This document shows positions 27,306-40,400 of a stretch of 64,000 bases of DNA, in pieces (position 1 is the first letter of the stretch; every line of letters begins with the position of its first letter). The stretch lies in assembly GCF_910592395.1 (NCBI RefSeq), contig NC_088309.1:9052501-9116500 (forward strand), read 5' to 3'. The notes beneath the pieces were generated by a model, which saw only the letters and a list, made by a program, of their open reading frames with translations, did not search any database and was not told where the DNA came from. This stretch comes from Lineus longissimus. Its lineage: Eukaryota; Nemertea; Pilidiophora; Heteronemertea; Lineidae. A program made the position numbers and the translations under genes.

Positions 27306-28469
27306 ATGTTTAATTTCAAGAAAAAGGACAAAGAGCGAGACAAAGCTGATCGGGAGGAGAAGGAACGCAAAAAGAAAGAAAAGAAAGAGAAAAAGGAGAA
27401 AAGGAGGGACCCGATTACAGAGGATGAATTAAATCGATTAGAGGAGGCAAAGAAAGGGTTGTTTGGGCGGAAATGGTCCTTTGGGGAGAAGGATAAACAT
27501 AAGGATCCTAAGTTTATTGGGAATAATAGTAATAGTAGTCCGAAGCTAAAGCAAAGGGATGGGGCTGCATTGATGCATAGTGCTAGTGATAGCAGTGAGG
27601 CGAGTTTAGCTTCTATTGGAAGCAAGTCTAGCGTTCCGGATGGTGAGTCACAGTTTTCCAGTAAGCAACAGATGCAGTTGACTCGAAAGGAGTCCAAGGA
27701 TAGGCGCTCTCGACCGAAGAAGGGTATCTTGAAAGGGATGTCGAATTATGGCCCTCCTGTTCCTAATCAGGGTGTCACTGGTAACTTGGATGACACTGAA
27801 GCGCTGCAGTTAAACACATTGGCCAATGAAATGATGACTGCGGAGGAGCAAGCGGCTGCTGCTGCTCAGGCTGAAGCAGACGCGATGAAACCTGGTATTT
27901 CCATCACAATATCTCCATCGTTAGAGGAAAATGTTTACGAGACACCAATACAACACAGCAAGCTCCTTGGGGGTGATTATGAGGGTCTCAGCTCGATAGA
28001 CAAAACTTACGGCCTTGACTATGATCTAGAACTGCCTCCACTTGCACCACCGAGGGCACTCCGAGCACGTGAACTTTTCCTGAAACGACAGCCGACTGGT
28101 GACTTTGGGTTTACTTTACGCCGTGGTACAGTGTTAGAGCGTAGCATCACAGATGCTGTAGAAAGAAAGCGGACAGTGATCTTTGCTGAGCCTGGTAGTG
28201 GGCCTCGGTCGGCACAAACACCTCTTCTGCCTGGTGACCGTTTGATACAGGTCAATGGTGTGAACGTCGAGGATAAATCACGAGAAGAGATTATTGAATA
28301 TATTCGTGCATCGGGTGACCAGGTGATACTTGTCGTACAGCCAATTCCGGAGCTAAGCGAGTTAAGTATGCGTTCGGGAGTAGATGGCGCTGATGTTCCA
28401 CTAGATGAAGAGCACCTTCAGGCTGGGAGCTTACGGAGGAGTGGAAGTATGCGTTATAAGAAGAAAGAT
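27306..28469 (+). CDS. MYO18A: MYO18 exon: KE-rich region and PDZ domain (residues 1-388)
   Basis: This single large exon starts at the ATG at 27306 and ends in phase 0 at a consensus GTGAGT donor. Residues 1-36 are almost all K, E, R and D. A low-complexity S/K/Q-rich linker follows, including a short poly-alanine stretch. The PDZ domain occupies about 253-346, with the ligand-binding loop D266-F-G-F-T-L271 (the GLGF position) and a G-D-R-L-I-Q-V-N-G strand-loop near 309-317. In vertebrate MYO18A the alpha isoform has exactly this KE plus PDZ extension and the beta isoform lacks it. An S-L-R-R-S-G-S motif near the end is a possible basophilic kinase site. Open frame beyond 28469 is intron read-through. 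Confidence 0.93.
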
Positions 28470-31400
28470 GTGAGTACTTGTCGTAGTGAAAAGTGGTGTT
28501 GGTGGTTGGGGGGGGATTCTTCTCTTGTTAAATGACTTGCGTAATGCAGCCAATTTGTTGGTGTAAATACTTGATTTTCTCTCGCTTGATGTGTGTTGTA
28601 TTTAACAGTATTAGGCAGAAACAGTGAGTTGTGTTTGATTTTGCTCTGCCTTTTCCAGTAAAACACATTCATGGGAATTAGCACTGAGGGGAACATACAA
28701 TGTGTAGTCATTGCATAAAATCCATAGGATTTCTTTACCTGCTTATCTCAACTCAATGTTTCCCAAGTTCCCAACCTTTTCAGATGCTGTGTCATTCAAG
28801 ACAAGTTTCAGATGCTGTGCCATCAAGGCAAGTTTCTGGTGCTGTGCCATCAAGACAAGTTTAAAGTGATTTGTCGTTCAAGACAAGTTATAGGTGCTGA
28901 GCGGTTAAGACAAGACAAGTTTCATGGTGCTGTTTTAACAAGTTTCAGGTGATGTATCGTTCAAGACGAGTTTCAGCTGCTTAAAGATTCAGCTGATGTG
29001 TTATTCGAGGCCAGTTTCAGGTGCTGTGCCGTTCAAGGCAAAATAAATGTCAAGTGATGTGTCATCCAAGACAAATATCAGGTGCTTCGCTATTCAAGCT
29101 CCAGACATTCATTCCACTAGAGTTAGGTGCTGTGCTAGTCCAGAAAATTTAGGTGCTGCGTCTACCAAGACTAATTTTTAGGTGTCTGCCAGTTCAACAG
29201 TGACAGAATATTGATGACTTCGAACTAATCATCTGTAAAAACTTACACATATACCACCAATTTACCTGCAAGATTGCATGTTTACAATAATAAGTACATA
29301 ATAACCTGAGTAACCACTTGCTGTGAAGAAAATTTCATTCATTATGCCTGCATGGTATCTTGAAATGGGATCTTGGCATTCCCAGAGATCAACCATTGGC
29401 ATACAACATCATGCCAAAGATTCCGTCTCTGATCTGAATACCTGTGTTCTGCTAGTGCTAGTGCTGTACATAGCAGTCGAGACGTTGCCAGTTAGAAAAA
29501 CCTTTTAGAATTGTATCCTGATAGTTCCCGGCTATTTACTCACAACTTGTCTAGTTTTGTACGCTTGATAGTCATCGTGGTGCTCCATCGTATACTTGGT
29601 TCTACATACCAGGTTTTTATTTGGTGAATGATATGGAAAATTTCACATGCAAAGCTGACATGGCAAAAAGTGAAATGTTCAATAGTTAAATGTTTATACA
29701 AAGAGCAATGTTGAGATGGGGAATCGGTGTAGCAGATCGTGGAGTACTAAAATATGTTTGCTTAAAAAATCATACGTGATGCACTGATGACAGTTTAATA
29801 TTTCCCTTGATGATAAATTGATAATTCAGTACTCAGTTTGATACCTTGCTCAAGTGATAGGTTTCGAATCTCAGATCAAATGGAGGTTGGACAGACACTG
29901 ATATGATAATATAGTGCTCATCGGTGATGACCTGTTATTGATGATTCATTTACCTGAGTAAATGCAGGTTTGATCCAAGGTTACCAATATTGATTCAGGA
30001 TAGCCGGATTGCTAGATCATGCTGTAGGCTGAAATGATTGATTGATCTTTCTATTCATAACATTCATTATCTTTCATATAGATGGTCTGTTCTACAGACC
30101 TTTTTTCCACTGTAGCCATGTGTCTATTCAGTTGTTGACTTTTGTACAAGTGTACCATCGCTTGAGATTCTGAAACTACATAAATGCCAAAGATAACTGT
30201 AGCCTTTAAAATCATTTAAAGTCTCCTTCATCTACATGTATTACTGTGCTTACCCAGGTGTATGAATAAACCACCCATAGACCTTCTGAAATCCTGGCAA
30301 CTACTGGATGACCTAAACTCACCTGATTTCTGAAGAGAGATATTGAGTTCAATGAGGAAGATAATTGCAATGGAATTCCTCTTGTACATTCAGGAGGACT
30401 TATTACTGTGCACATGATTCTGTTTCAGGTTGTACTCAATTGGAATGGCGGAACGCTGAAGAGACTGATGAAAAGTTGTGCCCTAAAGTTCAGATTTCAA
30501 GTGACCTGAAGTGACCTGTCAAATGGTTCAGCTGGCCTTGGTTTGGTACCTTGCCCAAGGGCGCAAAAACAGTAGAGGACCAGGTTCCTTCAAATGAAAA
30601 GTTTTAAACAACCTTGGTGCTCTAAGGTTTAATTTCTCATTCTGATCTACAACCACATGCCTTGCCTTAAAAGTACCTCTAATTTATCTGAGCATATTTG
30701 GGGATCTCAAATATTTACTTCAAAATAGATGGCTGGGAGTACTCTTTAGATTCATAACATCATTTTATCGTAATCACATCATACATGTCATAAAAGCAAC
30801 TGTAAACAAACTTGACTATGCATTGCATACTTTGATGTAAGAAATCGGCCACCTCTCTAAATGGGGTAGGGTCATGTTATGGTTATGCACTTAAACACCT
30901 CCAACCCCATACATGCCTTAGGCAAAATTCATTAAGAACACTTTAATACTATGATATTAGTAAGATATGTTAATCTCGTATTAACAAACACGTATATCTG
31001 GTATGCTTTTGTAAATTATTCTTGATCTTATGATGTTTTGAATGATTATTATTCACCCCTGCTATTTTAATGCACTGTTTGTCCAGCCCAACTGTGGAGT
31101 GTAATCCATGTCCTTGTACAAAAATAGCTTTATTCTGTACTTTTCACTGTACAATTTGCGCATATTTGATGCCAAGTAAATGAGATCTCTGCCCTGGCGA
31201 GCCGTTCGGTTATGGAATGCAGCATTGCTGACGGTTTAATGCAATTGGCAATTCATTTGCATAATGTGATGCTGATTGTACTTTTCAGTTGTCTTCTTGT
31301 CTTTTAGGTTGAATTAGGTTGAATTATTCTGGTCTTACAAAATGACAAACATGTCTGACAATCGCATAACCAACCCTGATCACACTAAACACAATCAATT

Positions 31401-34400
31401 ATACATTTCAATGCAATTACCATGACTGCTCAACTACCCGCATCTTTGCATGTGATAATTACTCCACTATAAAGTTGCCTGTAGTCATTGCAACCAGGGT
31501 TATACTGACTCATCAGACAATTTTGCTACTACAGCAGTTATGTTTTACTTTGGTTCTAACATTGATTAGAAGGTAGTTTTGGTCAAATTATCCAGGTGGC
31601 AGTTCCGTTTGGGATCAAATGTGATGTCTTGCAGCAGCTCATGACTAGTATAAACTGCAGCCAATTACACTGTACAGAGTACAAGTACTGTAATGTTTGT
31701 CATGAGTCTGACGCCCCTTGCATACGATCAACTTTAGTTGTGACCTTTGGTAGGCTATTTCATTTCAATTTCCTCATCCTTTGATGGAGACGATAAGGCA
31801 ACTTGTGGTTAAAAAGCAAAGGAGATCTAATATCACCAGGCTCATTCCAATAGCCAGCTTCACACGGAAGAATCATCTCCTGTGTCCTAACCCTGGGAGT
31901 TTCAATGATATTACTTGTTCATTGATATTCCCTTTGAAATTATTCTGACACAAGACGGCTTTCAGAATAGCAACTTAAGCATCATGGTTGAAGGGTGGGG
32001 TTCCTTCTGGGGGTGGGTTGTACTGTTCTCCATGATTGATGCTGAATAAAGAACAAGGTCTTTGACTAAGTTTGGACAGAACTTCCTGCCATGATTTAAA
32101 TAAGAGCACTTCTTGATGAAAAGCCTTCTTTAATTGTGAAACTACATCGCACTGATAAGCACTAACTATGATTACATTGATATTTTACCTGACACCTGAT
32201 ACTCAATTACCTAATGGCCAGGTCTATATTTTTCATCTGTCCATGCCATTCCCCTTCCCTGGTTTCTATGCCATTGTGTAGTGATTGCATGTTTGACTTG
32301 ATGACACGAGTATCTTATTCACTGCCCATCACGTTTGCTGTGATGTGTTTGCCACACCATTGTGAATGAGGTAAAACAGCAAGTGTGACTGAGTATGCTA
32401 AGGACTCGCATCTCGAGTCAAAGAGCTTGAAAATCAATACCTTTGAAAGAAAGGCTTCAGCCAGTGCTTGGTTAAAGTCAGGTCGACAAATTATCAGGAG
32501 GTGGTGGGAGAGACGTTTCGATAATATATGCATATGTCGATGGGGTCTGTCTCTCCACCTGAGCATCATTTTGAACCATCCTTCTAGAGCTGGAATTCTG
32601 TTTTGGGTAGCTGTTGCTCAATGTCGCATTACGTTGTAGCGCCAGTCCTACAGTCATCGGCTCACCAACAATAGTCCTCGGTCAGCCTCATTGCTGACTG
32701 TTCCAGTGGGCTTTTCGGGATATTTGAACAATCTGACACTTGGGTTTTAGCAGGACGCCAACTTTCTTGGTTTGCTTGCCACAAAATGAGGCTTTCCTCA
32801 ATATGAAAATGTTTTTATCGGATGCGAACTGTATTTACTTGCCATGTGCATGCTTCATAAATAAATAAAAAGCCAAGTTTTTTTGCATATTTTCTATCAT
32901 AATACAACTTGTTTCCGACTCCATTTGTAATATAAGCTACAACAGTACACCTTGCATGTGTTCAAAAACCATATCATGGAAAGCAAATGCTGGAATATGT
33001 TAGCTTATAGCATGTTTCATTGGATGTGTGATACATATTGTAGCAGTTGTTCAGGTGTGTTCAATACCATTCAGTATCGTAATTGGCTCTCCTTTCTTTT
33101 GAACCTTGTGAAATAGTATGAAAGGTCGTATTGGTTGACATTTCGTGGCACATGTTGAAGAGTTGAGACTACATACATGTAGGCTGGACTGCAGTGCAAA
33201 GGATTGTTGTGTCGAAAAAAGATTGTGATTTTTGATCTGGATAGCAAATTCTCTTCGGAGTCAGACAATTTGGAGTATTGGAGCAGGTTTTAATCACTGG
33301 GAGATATGCTTTTATAAAGCTCATCAAGATTGGACTGGTTCAACACACAAGATACTCTAATCCGTATGGATGGCTGTGTCATCAAATTTGATCCCCGCCT
33401 TACCAGTTTACCCGTAAGCACCCTGTGAGTGTGAGCAACCAAAGTTGGTATGATCATCCTTATGGATATACTGCCAAGTGTGTGGATTATTGGAAGGGAG
33501 ATGTGATTGATCATCGGAACTCTGATCAATGCCGTGGCCCACTGAGGAGCCAACTTCAGATGGACCAAGAGCACTGACACTAAAACATAGTGTGAACAGT
33601 GTAAATCGCTGAGGGTTTACATGTAAAATCTTGAGCGTGATAAGAAATACCTTGGTTGTGTTCGTTATAGGTCAGCACAATAGCTGCTGATGAATTTTGG
33701 AGGATGGAACACCAGAACCAAAACTGCATGGAGCCAAGTGTGAAAGATTGAGAGAAACAATTGTCACGGTACACTAGGGGGGTTTAAATCGCCAGTGTGA
33801 TATGAAATATTTACCCTGGGCATGTTTGATATAGAACAACACAATAGCCAATACAACTGCTACTGAAGAGAACCGGGAGAGGACTCTTTACACAGGATGT
33901 AACACAAGCAGCAAACCTGATTGTGGAAAACAATTGTCATCACACACTGACGGCTTGAAATCTCTGATGTGATATGAAACATTTACCATGGGCATGTTCA
34001 ATATAGATCAACACAATAGTCAATTAAGATCAATAATGAAATGCTAAGAATAGTGCCAGTCAATGATTGATAGCTATTTTGGTTAATGCTGGTAGGCTAC
34101 GGATATTGTCGACTGTGATCTAGTGGCAAAACACAGAGTAGCGCGAGAGTGACTTGTTCAATTCTAAACTTTGTGCCATGTTAAATGGAGTACACATTTC
34201 ATGCTTCTCTACAGGACAAGTAATCTAGAAAAAAGAAGCAAAATACTTGTAGTAGGATTGCTAGATATTTCACTGTTTACATTTCTTTGTAAGCAAAGCA
34301 GGAGCCAAGTGCTGGTGTGGGTGACATCTCTTCAGCTTTGTAATCATTGGATTTGTACAAATTACCTGTACCAGCAGTATTGCTGTTGATAGCAACGGAT

Positions 34401-37400
34401 GACATCCTGAATACCACAAAGTGTGATGGAGTGGCCATTAACAACCATCGATTGCCAATGAGATGGGCTGTAATTAGGGATGCAAAGAGCCAATCAGTTG
34501 AACCACAAAGGTGCCTTAAACATGACAGGTGGCCACGAGAGGAAAGTGCGGACTAAAACTTACATTTATTATGATTATGCAGGATTGGTGAGTATTTCAA
34601 ATGTTTCTGGTTCATCCTTTGCATCTGTGAGGTGTTCCACCAAGCTGTCATCTTGGAGCATATACATGTACAATGGAATGACATTTTTGTGAATATCTCT
34701 GATTAATTCAGAATACATGTACTTGCGTTCTGTGGCAAAGTGATGGAAGAAAGCAATCTTATTGAGATGCCCTCTCTTTGTCAGCATTTATAACTTGCCT
34801 CTTACCTGATCAGCGCCTTAAGTGGTACTGCTCTATTGTGGGGCAATGAAATGCTCGACTTATTGGGTCAGCCTATTGATGTTTAGGCATGCTTCGGGCG
34901 TGGGGTCAAAATCAGCTACTGTGCCAGACTTGGGAAAGCTCTGTGTGCCCTGTGATCACATATGGTTTGCTAGTTCTTGTTCACAATTTTGTACTGGGAA
35001 AGGATCGACAAAATCCTGCCACAGTGTACACAAGCGCTTAAACTGTTAAGTCAATACCTCTGCGCTATACATAAACTATTGATAAATACCTGATTGATTG
35101 GATTGATTGATCTACCCAGTTATAATTCCAGCACTTGCGGCACACTCAAGTTAAATTGGATTGATGAGAGGATTTTTTTACAATTCTATGTGTTGCATCG
35201 GTATGCATCAATGCTTGTGTTTGTTCAATCATGAGAGCATGTGAGCAGAATGGGTTCAAGTTTCAATCCATGCGATACACTGACGAGAGAGAAGTTGCAG
35301 TCATCCTGTGATACTTTCCATTGAGCAGGTTTCAATCTCCAGGTTTTCAGGAGGACTTACCCTTGAAAGAAATAGTGATGCATGGAGCTAGACTTGCTGT
35401 TAAGTATCCGAGGTGCTGTCCCCATCTACAGTCTTCTGATTCTCCAGCGGTACAAAAAATTAAAGGAACTTGATAAAGACAGCATATTGTCCTTTGTCAG
35501 TATAGAAGAGGTGAAATAGGCCATGAAACCTCCCAGTCAGACAGTCTGCAGGTAACCAGGGTACAGTAGTTCAATGGAAGCTAAGTGATTGAATTTGATT
35601 GGAAAACAAGATGCCTCTCCCTAACCAAAGCAGTTTTTCTGCTAGAGAAGAATACCCAACAGGGGAGCGTAGAGTTAGCATTGTGTCAAGTTCAGATATG
35701 TCTGATGTAGGTACCTGGAATCTTACTCCTCCTGGAGAGATTAATTCAGTCGGTGCATCGGAAAGAGATCCTTTGGCACTCCTTCTGAAGAACACCCACA
35801 AAGGAGAACAGGCCAAGCCACAGATGATAGTGTTGAACTCCCCCTCTTCACCTCAAAATTTTGTCGATTTCATCTCCACAACAGTTGGGGATAAAGCATC
35901 CAGTCATACTAGTAGCCCGGCATCTCGACGATGTTCTGAGCGGTTATATGATGTGGAAGAATCAGATGAAAAGGAGGTCGATGGAACACAAGATGCTGGC
36001 CAAGATGTTATCACCGGATGTTCCTCGACGCCGATTAAGACTCTAGGGAAAGTATTCCGGAGAGATTCATGGAGTCAGTATGTTCCAAAATATAACGCCG
36101 CTTGGCTGGATGGTGATGAAGTAAGTGGCAATATTCCGGAGAATGATACTGGAGGTTATGAGGACGAGATTTTTTATGATAACTTCGAGGTTGCAGCTAT
36201 GCAGGATGCGGTTCTCCCCTCTCAGGAAAACCTGGATCTGGAATGCCTTTCGGATAGCTCCGCACCCAACAAATGTGAGAGGAAACTGAGCCTTAAAATG
36301 CAAATGAGTGGTGTTGACGAAAAGACAGTGGATTACCCTAGTAAGCCGAGTAGTGTTTCCAAACTTGAGCGGAGCCTCAGCATCACTGGACATACCTTGA
36401 ATCTGGACCAGCTTGGCCGCCAAAGGTCTGATTCTTTGTCGGAATCTAAAGGATGTCCTCCAGGATGTTATGATATCTATGAATATGGTTACGAATGGGA
36501 GGGTGAACTGGCTGATCTAAAGTTCGAGCGGTTTTGGCCACACACAAAAGTAGATTCTGTGAGATGCTTTCTACTCTACCTTTCTTGCTTATTGCTGATG
36601 AGTGGTTTGTGGCTAAGTGCAGCTCGTATGGGTTTTCTTGATTGAATGTTACTTTAATTTCATGGCCATGATTTCACTTTCAAGAATTTTCTCTTTTTGT
36701 TATCATAACATAACACCGGAGATGAGGGCTGGAGGTTACGCTACATTTTACATCCATCAGGGCATTTTAATTTCACTTGTGACTGGGATTTTTGCCTTTG
36801 TTTATCTTTGCTGAATCATAATCATGTAATGGTGATTTGGTGGTTAAAAATCAATACTCGTTGATCAGGTTGAACTTAATGATATTGTGCTTGAAGAAAA
36901 GAGAGGTTTTCACTCGTGATATTTATGAATGAAGTCTTTATCTTTTTGAGAAATAAAAAAAAGAACTTCATTTTTTCTTAATTGCAGATTTCACAAAGGA
37001 AGAACTTGAAATTGATTATATTTTCTAAGATTTGTTTTGTAACTATCTCTTCTTGTGGTTATTGAAAATTCACAATCTTTTTGTTTGCTTTCTTCCACAG
37101 GCAAAGACAGAAGATGAGCTTGAAAGCGAGAAAGCTTGGCTGGATGCTGAACAAGTCTGGCTCGTCCATAAGGGTGGTTATGCAGCGGCACGTGTCCTCA
37201 AGTCGACAGACATTGCATCGTTGGCCGAGGGGCGGTGTAAGGTTCGGCTTGACCATGGAGGCGAGGTCCTTGAGGTGGATGAGGAGGATGTGGAGAGGGT
37301 AAGAGGAGGAAACAGGTCACTGAGAAAGTAGTTCTGCCTGCCGGAAGATCCTACTTTGTTCTGGTTCAGTTTACAATGCGTCATTGGACCTGGCAATATA

Positions 37401-40400
37401 TATTTAGTAATTGGAAGGAGAGTGGTTACGATAGCTGGCAAAATTTATGACAGATAATAATGTTATGTTCCCTAAAACACAAGGATGTTTCAATTTCCCC
37501 AGAATCCATGATCTTTTGACATATTCTGCATTATATTTCAGCGTAACCCTCCCCAGTTTGACAGCTCAGAAGACCTCGCTGCCCTGCGTAATGTGAATGA
37601 GTGCAGCTCTCTGCACACCCTGCGACAGCGGTACCGGAGTAACCTTATCCACACTAACGCGGGACCCGCCATCATCATCGTCAACCCGATGCACTCTATG
37701 TCCATTTACTCTGAAAAGGTAAGGGTTCAATCGGTGTTGTCATGATTATAACACCACAGGTAATCAAAAAATACTCCAGTACAAATGATATCCATTTGCA
37801 AGCTCATTTGGTCTCGTGGTGACAGATATCTGCTGATCAGATCAAAACCAACAGCCATATTTTTTTTCTTCAAATACTTAAACTTGGATGTTTTGTTTTA
37901 CCTTGTAGTTGTAATCCTGTTGTGGCTAGGGCAGTAGCATATCTGCTTTGAATTCTTACCCCTGACCCTTCCTAAGCTTTATATAGAAACGATAGTGCTG
38001 CACTTCAATGTTGTCCTCGAGTCTTCAACAAAAGTATGAATAACTTATGATTAATCTGGTGATTTGATGATTGGGCAGGTTTTTACATGATGCCGAATCT
38101 TATACTGGATTTAGAGTTGACACACATTAAACACAAAGTTTCCTGGTCGAAATATGCCTGGAGCCTGTAAACTCTCGGTTAGGTTTATAAAGGATGGAAT
38201 TCCCTCAATTTTTTTCTTGAATTTTTTGTGATGTAGGGTTGCCTTGGTCTTACTTCTCCCACTAAACATGTGAGTACATTCCTCTCCATATCCATTTATC
38301 CAACCCACAGCCAGACCATTTCCTAATTTGTCTACCCTGAAAAGAGTTACATGTAGCTTGAGCCACAGGATGCGCCTAGGCTTCAAAGATCTCACTTTTG
38401 TGTGTTGTTCAATGGATTTGATGCAAGGCTAGTGTTCAAGAATGACTTATCTTTAAAGATTAAAGTTTTGATTCCTAGTTTATAACCTACATCCTCACAT
38501 GAGATAGAGAGTGTTTCACTGACCTTCCCTTGCCATTCCGAGGCGGTGTAGAACTTCAATGGAGATAACTTCTGACAATGTATCAGCTTACAGGTGAAAA
38601 CATTATGAAATATTAAAGTCCTCATCTGAAAAGTGTCCATTCAGGCAGCAGGCTCCACATTCTAAACTGTAATTTATCCCTGCATAAACAAACTATTGGC
38701 TTTGTTCTCCCTGACCTGTCTCAAGGTACATGTTATGTCACCAACTATTTGTTATACACTGCACACACATCCCTCAAAGCATTTCGAGAAAACTTATAGC
38801 ACAAAATAACTTGCCCTTTTCCTAGACCTCGCTGGTGTTGGGTCTGTGTTCTTATCTGATGACAGTCGCTGTCAGGGGAAGTGTGTCATATCCGAGTTCA
38901 TAGGTGTAGCCAGGATATCTGGAAGGGGGTCGTTTTGATATTTGATGGAACGCCGCTGTGATGGATCACATAGTGTGTTGTTTCACACTCGATAGGCAAT
39001 TCATTAAATGGGAATTTTTTTCCACTCTAATTAATTTCCTCAGGATAGTTATGATGAACAGGTACAATTTGTTGATCAGCCTTTAGGCTGGAATGTAACC
39101 CTTTCATCTCATGCAAACTGGTATGGATTTCTAATAACAATAAAAAAAACCTAATTGGAAGTCTTTGAAAATCAGCACTAAGAGGGAATCAAAGAACAAT
39201 TTTAAATCTCATTTTGGTGATGATTTGCATATTTTCTGTGACAGCAAAGACTTGCAATTTTCCTAAATGTATGTAAATCTTTTGGTCCATCGAAGTCTTT
39301 TTCACCTATTCCAATAGCTTGCAAGGATGAAAGGGTTGCTTTTTGTCCGTCTTGAAATCAGCACATATCACTCTGTGTATTACCGTTTGTGCATGTTATT
39401 AGATGCTCACTGGTGCAAATCAATATCACAGTGATACAAATTCTTTACATGACATTTTGGGTCTTGTTCACAACTTTGCAAAAACATCCATTTCAGATTT
39501 TGCTTCTATTCATTTCAAGAGTGGGTTTTTTCAAAGGATAAAACCATTCGTTAAAATGTTTTCCACCCTTAAGTTTGTGACTGTGACAATCGCAAAAATA
39601 TCAGTTTTACTATAGACTAGAATGCATTGAGTGCTACATTTTGAAATCTGTTTGCTGAATTCAGTCCTTCCTTCCCTTCGTCATTCCTCTATTGCACATC
39701 ATCACAATTTCGTGGTGTTAAAAATGACATTTTTGGGAACTTTGCACTAAATCTTACACAAAGTGGTTTCTCTGTTGGCACAATGTTATGGACTGTACTG
39801 ATTCTGCACATATATTTATCTACCTGGTGTTGCTTTATTTTTGTTCGAGTTGATCTATGAATCTGTGCTTGGGAAATGCTATTGTAAACCCAGAGCTTTG
39901 GTGTTGAAAGAGTGTAGAAACAGCCAAGCTTTTACACCTGCTAAGTTTAATAGAATCTTAAAAAGTTGCTTTAGGTGAAGCATTAGTACTCGCAGTAGTG
40001 ATTTCAGCCTTTCACTGTAGGAAATTACAGTTGAACCTCCCTTAGCAGACACCTCTCTATCAAGCCCTAAGGACAGCCTATCTGTTAAGGATACTGGTTT
40101 GATGTTTTGATCACACAACAAAATTATATATTTGACAGGTTGTGCAGATGTTCCGAGGCTGCAAGCAGGAGGACATGCCACCACACATCTACGCCACGGC
40201 TCAGACGACCTACCGGTCCATGCTCACACAAAGATACGACCAATCCATTGTGTTCATGGGACGAAGTGGAGCTGGCAAGACGACCAACGCTCGCCATGTT
40301 CTCAACTTCTTGGTTGCTGCAGCTGGGAGTGCCCATAAAGTTGTCACTTGTAAGTTTTTCTCCATCACGATTAACACTGATACTGTTGGGGACTTCTTGG

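Larger units (their letters stand above)
28470..37100 (+). other. 8.6-kb MYO18 intron holding an alternative coding exon and repeats
   Basis: It separates the KE/PDZ exon from the first shared motor exon. Apart from the alternative exon at 35611-36558 I see a 28-bp minisatellite at 28781-29200, a three-copy repeat at 33603-34025 and a possible old SINE-like fragment near 30550-30600 (CCTTGCCCAAGGGCGC hairpin). The remaining sequence is AT-rich, with no coding signal that I can support. Confidence 0.7.

Noticed and set aside
27215-27697. 160-codon minus-strand open frame rich in Ser and Phe
   Set aside because: It is the antisense shadow of the lysine/glutamate-rich KE coding exon.
36067-36423. 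118-codon minus-strand open frame
   Set aside because: Antisense shadow of the alternative N-terminal exon at 35611-36558.
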